From NCBI GenBank assembly GCA_902782785.1, contig CACZOH010000140.1:1-10201 (forward strand): a stretch of 10,201 nucleotides of DNA. Direction: 5' to 3'. Of the stretch, positions 6,559-10,201 are shown in pieces (the first letter of the stretch is position 1; every line of letters begins with the position of its first letter). The notes beneath the pieces were generated by a model. It made no database searches, was not told where the DNA came from, and saw only the letters and a list, made by a program, of their open reading frames with translations. Origin of the DNA: an uncultured Ruminococcus sp. Its GTDB lineage: Bacteria; Bacillota; Clostridia; Oscillospirales; CAG-272. The position numbers and the translations under genes were made by a program.

Positions 6559-7119
6559 TTAAAACTCGGAAATATGTTCTCTTACAAACTTCATAAGAGG
6601 CACGCTGACGGGCTCAAGCTCATAAGAAGCGTCGTCGTAGTCGTCAAACGGATAGCGCTTTGTCTGCGCTTCGTATTCATATATGCTGTTTATCTCAAAC
6701 GACGACAGATCATTTAAATCTATGTTGTTATCGGTAACGAATTTAACAAACAAATCTTTCTGCTCCGTCGCGCCTATGGCTTCAAGGCAGTCCGCAAGCT
6801 CCGACGCGGTCTCTCGGCTCGAATTGACGAAATACTGGCAAAGCCCGCCGTTTTGAAGTTCGATCTCGTAATACGATACAACGTAAAACACCAATTCGGC
6901 GTAAGACAGAGTTTTCATACCCTCTTTGACGCTGTCGTATTTATCGACCTTTGCGTCGGTACGGTAAAGCAAGGCGTCGAATAATTCCCCGTCGTCAAGC
7001 TTTTCAAGCTCGGATACGGACATGTTTATATATTTCCTTTCAAGTGATTTGAAAACGCATCCCGTAAATGCGGATACGGTGATGACACATAATAATATGA
7101 GCGTGATTGCCTTTTTCAT
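6559..7119 (-). CDS. Lipoprotein with a DUF4375/DMP19-like domain
   Basis: The 186-residue protein starts with a lipoprotein signal peptide (MKK, a hydrophobic stretch, then FTGC with the acylated Cys at 21), so it should sit on the outer face of the cytoplasmic membrane. Residues about 70-130 resemble the DUF4375/DMP19 family: a Tyr-rich helix, then NGGLCQYFVNSS (90-101), then LEAIGA (about 112-117). The Neisseria founder DMP19 is a DNA-mimic protein, but most family members have no known role. A DNA-mimic function would not fit an exported lipoprotein, so none is claimed. AGGAG lies 5 nt before the ATG at 7119; the longer frame from 7134 spoils the signal peptide and lacks that site. It is the last gene before the shared terminator and has no visible promoter of its own, so it is probably cotranscribed with the lipoprotein gene upstream. 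Confidence 0.78.
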   Translation of the reverse strand: MKKAITLILLCVITVSAFTGCVFKSLERKYINMSVSELEKLDDGELFDALLYRTDAKVDKYDSVKEGMKTLSYAELVFYVVSYYEIELQNGGLCQYFVNSSRETASELADCLEAIGATEQKDLFVKFVTDNNIDLNDLSSFEINSIYEYEAQTKRYPFDDYDDASYELEPVSVPLMKFVREHISEF

Positions 7120-7134
7120 AATAGCTCCTGACAT

Positions 7135-7216
7135 TTTTTTGCGGGCTGATTTTGTTCTCTTGTGGGTTGTCGGGTGGGAAACCGCCCGTTTTTGTCGGCT
7201 CTGCCGACACCTTATA
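7135..7216 (+). repeat. Intergenic element with two hairpins, one terminator-like on the plus strand
   Basis: Between two minus-strand lipoprotein genes lie two stem-loops. The first is CGGGTGG-GAAA-CCGCCCG (7171-7188), a 7-bp stem containing one G-T wobble with a GNRA-type loop, followed on the plus strand by TTTTT (7189-7193). The second is GTCGGC-TCT-GCCGAC (7194-7208), a perfect 6-bp stem. Terminator polarity is plus, opposite to the flanking genes. On the minus strand the first stem has a C-A mismatch and no following T run. The compact multi-hairpin layout suggests a REP- or MITE-like dispersed element, but no second copy is in the window. Confidence 0.4.
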
Positions 7217-9010
7217 TCATTCCGGATATTCTACGACGGTCGCGGTCTGTGTACGCGGTTCCAGCGTGAATTTGAAGACCCGCTTCGTATCGTCTTCAAA
7301 CCCGTCCTCGGTGACGAGCGCCATATAATAATCGTAAACGGCTTTGCCTAAGTATCCGCTTTCGTACGCCTCGTTATACATCGCTCTGTATTCACGAAGC
7401 GCCATATCCGTTTTGAACGTCAGCTTTTTGGTCATCTTTTCAAACGTACAGGTGACTATCATTTCACCCTTTTCATATTTACCCTCGTACGTCTCGGAGG
7501 TCATGAATTCTCCCAGCGCTTCGTCCGTATCGGTAAATTCGCTGTACATTATGCATACTCCGTCCGGCTGCAGCGTCAGAAGCATATTGTCGGACGCCAC
7601 GTAATACTGATTTTCTCCGATATTTATGCCCGTGACTGTCCTGTACGCCTTCATCTCCTCCTTATCGAGTATGATATCGCCGCCTTTTGCTTTGCCCTGC
7701 TCCGATATTGCGATCATCTGACTCAACGTATCCTCATACTCTTCGGCCGTAGCCTCGTATCCGCCCTCGTCCATGGATTTTATCAGCATATTATACATTT
7801 TATCGTCTATCGCCTGCGCGGAATACGTGGCGTCTATCAGAGATTTATACGCGTTTTTGTTCGCCGTATTCTCAAAAACCGTTTTTATAACAATCCGCTT
7901 TTCCTCGATAGATATGCGCGTCGGACCATCCGTCTCCTTATAATCGCCGATATACAAAACCTCCGTGCGCACGGGGAAGCCGGCGCTGTCGTTTACCGAG
8001 TAAAAGCTGATCTCAAACGTACCGTCGCCGTACAGCACAAGCGTCGGCTCCTCGCTGTCCGCGCTTAAGAAAGCCGAATAAAGCTCATACTTTTCGGGCA
8101 CGAAAGGCAATACGATCTCGATCTTCTGACCTATATTGCTGTATTCGATTTTGGTTTTGCTTTTCGCCTCGGCTTTTATGTCAAAGCCCTCGGCTTTCAT
8201 CGTTACACTGAAATCAAGCTCGGCGTCAACTGCTGTGATATAGCCGTCCTTTGATATCGTGCTTGTCAGAGTAAACGAGGTGACCTCGGCTTTTACGTCC
8301 GTCGCGCCGCCTTCTTCAAAGCTCTTTTTGAAATCGCCTATCGCATCGTTTGAATACGCGGTTATCTCTTCGTTATCGAATTCCGCCGTTACGGTACGTG
8401 TGCCGTCACCGTTTTCCGTATATTGCGCGGTTTTGAACTCGAACTTCATAGTGTCGATATCCTGCGAGACGGCGTCGGTGACAAGCGCGGCGAACGCCGA
8501 TACTTCGGCGCTGTCCTTTTTCGCTTTGGCAAAATTCCTGTCCGTATCTCTTTTATAGATTATTTCGTCTCCCGCCGCGAAAACGTCGACCGACGACGTC
8601 GTTTCAACGCCCGACGTTGACGAACGGGCGCTCTGATGCAGCTCTATCATACCGTCCGAGCCGCTGTGTTTTACCTCCGTGACCTTCGAGGTCTCGTTTA
8701 TCTTGCGCGTGAGACCTACGTACTCCGCGACTATCCTCCATTCCTCCGTCTCCGTGTAGCAGAAGTCGCGCTCCGCCGCCGTTTTTTCGTACGCGGCTTT
8801 GCACAGATCGTAGTATTCTCCGGTATCGTCATCCGTGACCGCGTCCGTTTCCGTTTCGGGCTCGGTCTCCGTTTCGGTCTCCGTTTCGGTTTCCGTCTGC
8901 TCCGGCGCCACAGTGACTTCTTCCGTATTTGGCGCGGGTATCAGATTTTTGCACGCGGCAAGCGGCAGTAAGAAAAGCATGGCAAGTAAAACAGCGGTAA
9001 TTTTTTTCAT
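7217..9010 (-). CDS. Large lipoprotein with Thr-Glu linker and an internally duplicated C-terminal half
   Basis: The 597-residue protein has a lipoprotein signal (LAAC, Cys20), a short Thr-Glu repeat linker (about 37-57), and a long beta-rich region rich in charged and Thr residues. Residues about 65-310 resemble LolA/LppX-like lipoprotein domains in pattern (alternating strands, short turns), but this is a visual impression only. The C-terminal half contains two related units, about 320-420 and 475-575. Each has a DG strand-turn, then YxGxY, then a strand pair, then a Tyr-rich helix ending in GGYE or DGFE. No catalytic motif is recognised. It should be anchored outside the cytoplasmic membrane. 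AGGAG stands 5 nt before the ATG, overlapping the stop of the cohesin-lipoprotein gene 8 nt upstream, so the two genes are one transcription unit. Function is unknown; binding or sensing at the surface is possible. Confidence 0.8.
   Translation of the reverse strand: MKKITAVLLAMLFLLPLAACKNLIPAPNTEEVTVAPEQTETETETETETEPETETDAVTDDDTGEYYDLCKAAYEKTAAERDFCYTETEEWRIVAEYVGLTRKINETSKVTEVKHSGSDGMIELHQSARSSTSGVETTSSVDVFAAGDEIIYKRDTDRNFAKAKKDSAEVSAFAALVTDAVSQDIDTMKFEFKTAQYTENGDGTRTVTAEFDNEEITAYSNDAIGDFKKSFEEGGATDVKAEVTSFTLTSTISKDGYITAVDAELDFSVTMKAEGFDIKAEAKSKTKIEYSNIGQKIEIVLPFVPEKYELYSAFLSADSEEPTLVLYGDGTFEISFYSVNDSAGFPVRTEVLYIGDYKETDGPTRISIEEKRIVIKTVFENTANKNAYKSLIDATYSAQAIDDKMYNMLIKSMDEGGYEATAEEYEDTLSQMIAISEQGKAKGGDIILDKEEMKAYRTVTGINIGENQYYVASDNMLLTLQPDGVCIMYSEFTDTDEALGEFMTSETYEGKYEKGEMIVTCTFEKMTKKLTFKTDMALREYRAMYNEAYESGYLGKAVYDYYMALVTEDGFEDDTKRVFKFTLEPRTQTATVVEYPE
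8842..8901 (-). repeat. Short tandem repeat encoding the Thr-Glu linker
   Basis: An imperfect hexamer repeat (units close to GTTTCG, GTCTCC and GTTTCC on the plus strand) encodes alternating Thr and Glu with one Pro. Copies differ at synonymous positions, and a whole-unit slip would keep frame, so it could vary linker length but would not switch the gene off. Confidence 0.75.
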
Positions 9011-9018
9011 AATATCTC

Positions 9019-9777
9019 CTATCTGACGTTGATGCCGCCGTTTATTATGACGAAATCCACGTTTTTCTCATTCGTATCAAACGTATTATCGGGATCCGCG
9101 GTCGCGGTGACGGCGTACGTATCGCCCGTTTTCGCTCCGTCCGGCACCTCAAAGGTCAAAGTAACGAAAACCGTGTCGGCTGTCAGCGCTCTCGCGGGAT
9201 TCAGCGTCAGCCAGTTGAACATGAACGGCGGCTTGACTTTTGACCAGTCGGGTTCTCCGTTTTCACCGGTTTTTTCGGGGACGCTTGTCATACCGCCGCC
9301 CGGCGCGTATTTTGCGTCTTTCAGCTTCAGCCTGCCGTCCCATTTTACGACAAGCGCGGCGGACATCAGCTCGGTCACGTTTTCAAAACTGATCCGCACG
9401 TCTGCCGTGCTTTCCGCTCTCGCCGTGACCGTTTCGATCTTTATATTGAGTTTTTCGTTCTTCTCGGGCGCCGTCTCCGGCGCTTCCGTCGTTTCCGTTC
9501 CGGCCGCGGTTTCCGTTTCAGCCGCCGTTGTCACCTCCGGCGTCGTTTCGGTATCCGTTTCCGTCTCCGTCCCGGTTTCGGGCTCCGTTTCTGTCGACCC
9601 CGCGTTTTCGTTTTCCGTATCCGTCTCCTTTGCGGTCTCCGCTTCCGTTTCCGTGGCAGCGGTACCCGCCGTTTCCGCGGAGGTCTCCTCCGACACAGCC
9701 GGCGGCGTCTCCCGCACGCAGGAAAACGCTGAGAACGCGATCGCCCAAAGGATCAGAACAGCAGCAATACGTTTCAT
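9019..9777 (-). CDS. Lipoprotein with a C-terminal cohesin-like domain
   Basis: The 252-residue protein has a signal peptide ending at a likely acylated Cys20 (SAFSC; the -3 residue is Ala, not the usual Leu). An extreme Thr/Glu/Ala/Pro linker follows (about 27-108), then one domain of about 140 residues (110-252). That domain shows the order of type I cohesins: an initial strand with DVRISFENV, an ALVVKWDGRLKL strand, an FNWLTL strand, a TVFVTLTFEVP strand followed by DGAKTGDTY, then a final strand ending NGGINV. Cohesins bind dockerin modules; here the acyl anchor would place one cohesin at the membrane on a long flexible stalk. No dockerin is seen in the window, so the partner is unknown, and a cohesin-fold domain with another role is possible. 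No strong ribosome binding site is visible, only AAGAAAAGA. It lies 31 nt after the preceding gene and 8 nt before the next, within one operon. Confidence 0.75.
   Translation of the reverse strand: MKRIAAVLILWAIAFSAFSCVRETPPAVSEETSAETAGTAATETEAETAKETDTENENAGSTETEPETGTETETDTETTPEVTTAAETETAAGTETTEAPETAPEKNEKLNIKIETVTARAESTADVRISFENVTELMSAALVVKWDGRLKLKDAKYAPGGGMTSVPEKTGENGEPDWSKVKPPFMFNWLTLNPARALTADTVFVTLTFEVPDGAKTGDTYAVTATADPDNTFDTNEKNVDFVIINGGINVR
9480..9700 (-). repeat. Low-complexity Thr/Glu linker region
   Basis: About 75 codons of the cohesin lipoprotein are almost entirely Thr, Glu, Ala, Asp, Pro and Val, built from imperfect hexamer repeats similar to those in the neighbouring lipoprotein gene. 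The region is expected to be disordered and negatively charged, and rich in possible O-glycosylation sites. Confidence 0.75.
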
Positions 9778-9808
9778 TTCAAATCTTTTCTTTCTTTATA
9801 TTCTTCTG

Positions 9809-10201
9809 TTAACGGACCTCGCAGCCTCCCCATTCGACGACGGTGAAGCCGGTTCTTTGCGGCGTTTCAATGGTTTGCGGTGTTATCTTAGCGGCATTTT
9901 CAAGCGGTTTATACGCCATAAATACGCGGATTATTGTGTCCGGCGCCGGCGTTACGGTTAGCTTTGCGGTGTCCGTGTAGGCGGTTGTCTGGAACGAGAT
10001 AAGATTATATTCGTTATCCTGCATTATCGGAAGCCAATAGATTATGAATTCGTTTGCTTCTTTTGCGTTCAGTCCGAGCTTCAGTAGTATTTCAGATAAA
10101 AACGCGGCGGTGTCGGAGCCTTTTACGCAGAAGCCCGTGCTGAAATCGTATTCGGCATCTCCCGCGCCCTCCCAGTACAGCGCGTAATACTGCCTGCCGT
10201 C
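9809..10201 (-). CDS. C-terminal end of an uncharacterised, probably exported protein (partial)
   Basis: The frame is open to the right edge, giving the last 130 residues and a TAA stop at 9809. The start is outside the window; an internal ATG at 10024 is not a start, since the frame and conserved sequence continue upstream of it. The segment reads as one domain: an aromatic strand (YYALYWEG), a helix around DTAAFLSEILLKLGL, EANEFIIYWLP, a long strand region around LISFQT, then VTPAPDTIIRVFMAYKPL and a terminal GFTVVEWGG. From memory, closely similar C-terminal domains end many uncharacterised extracellular proteins of gut Clostridia; I know no established function. Its place at the head of a run of lipoprotein genes supports a surface location, but the N-terminus needed to confirm export is missing. 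Confidence 0.72.
   Translation of the reverse strand, partial: DGRQYYALYWEGAGDAEYDFSTGFCVKGSDTAAFLSEILLKLGLNAKEANEFIIYWLPIMQDNEYNLISFQTTAYTDTAKLTVTPAPDTIIRVFMAYKPLENAAKITPQTIETPQRTGFTVVEWGGCEVR

Noticed and set aside
8842..8901. Phase-variable on/off repeat
   Set aside because: The unit is six bases and the copies are imperfect, so slippage would keep the frame; at most linker length could change.
9029..9961. Long plus-strand open frame of 310 codons, Ser/Val rich
   Set aside because: It is antisense to the cohesin lipoprotein; its Ser-Val repeats are the complement of the Thr/Glu linker codons, and it has no ribosome binding site or family similarity.
1..10201. CRISPR array, tRNA, rRNA, IS or phage genes
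   Set aside because: No regularly spaced repeats, tRNA-like cloverleaf, rRNA sequence, transposase motif or phage gene was found on reading both strands.

Overview
The window looks like chromosome from an anaerobic, gut-type member of the class Clostridia (Bacillota). Support comes from strong AGGAGG-type ribosome binding sites, textbook sigma-A promoters (TTGACA-17-TATAAT style), intermediate GC with frequent ATA isoleucine codons, a SpoIIE-type phosphatase fused to an anti-sigma kinase-like domain, a CbbX/SpoVK-type AAA+ ATPase, and several lipoproteins with Thr/Glu-rich linkers, one of them carrying a cohesin-like domain. The exact genus cannot be read from the sequence. No tRNA, rRNA, CRISPR, IS element or phage gene was seen.

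Layout. Eight genes are recognised, seven on the minus strand and one (fucO) on the plus strand. (A) 1-2475, minus: a promoter at 2417-2445 drives a membrane sensor / PP2C phosphatase / HATPase fusion (237-2387), followed 11 nt later by a small alarmone hydrolase of the RelA/SpoT HD type (225 to beyond the left edge). (B) 2475-5230, minus: a promoter at 5197-5225 drives a PAP2 membrane phosphatase (4417-5154). It is translationally coupled (TGATATG) to a AAA+ ATPase (2475-4415) with a long uncharacterised N-terminal half. No terminator is visible between B and A, so read-through is possible. (C) 5305-6549, plus: a single-gene unit with its own promoter, an iron-dependent lactaldehyde/propanediol oxidoreductase (fucO), closed by a strong bidirectional terminator. 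(D) 6559-10201, minus: a run of cell-surface genes. These are the C-terminal end of an unknown protein (9809-10201), a lipoprotein with a cohesin-like domain (9019-9777), a 597-residue lipoprotein with an internal duplication (7217-9010), and a DUF4375/DMP19-like lipoprotein (6559-7119). They are closely spaced and probably form one operon whose promoter lies outside the window.

How the parts fit. Unit A looks like a stress/signal module: an extracytoplasmic sensor controls a Ser/Thr phosphatase and an attached anti-sigma-like kinase, co-expressed with an enzyme predicted to degrade (p)ppGpp. Unit B pairs an integral-membrane lipid-phosphate or polyprenyl-phosphate phosphatase with a cytoplasmic ATPase remodeller of unknown client. 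Unit D is a set of exported, lipid-anchored proteins. The least ordinary items are the lipid-anchored single cohesin and its neighbours, the retained ribosome binding site inside the phosphatase-kinase fusion, and the apparently degenerate AAA-like N-terminal half of the ATPase. In four genes the longest reading frame begins too early. Promoter and ribosome-binding-site positions place the real starts downstream, and those starts are used here.
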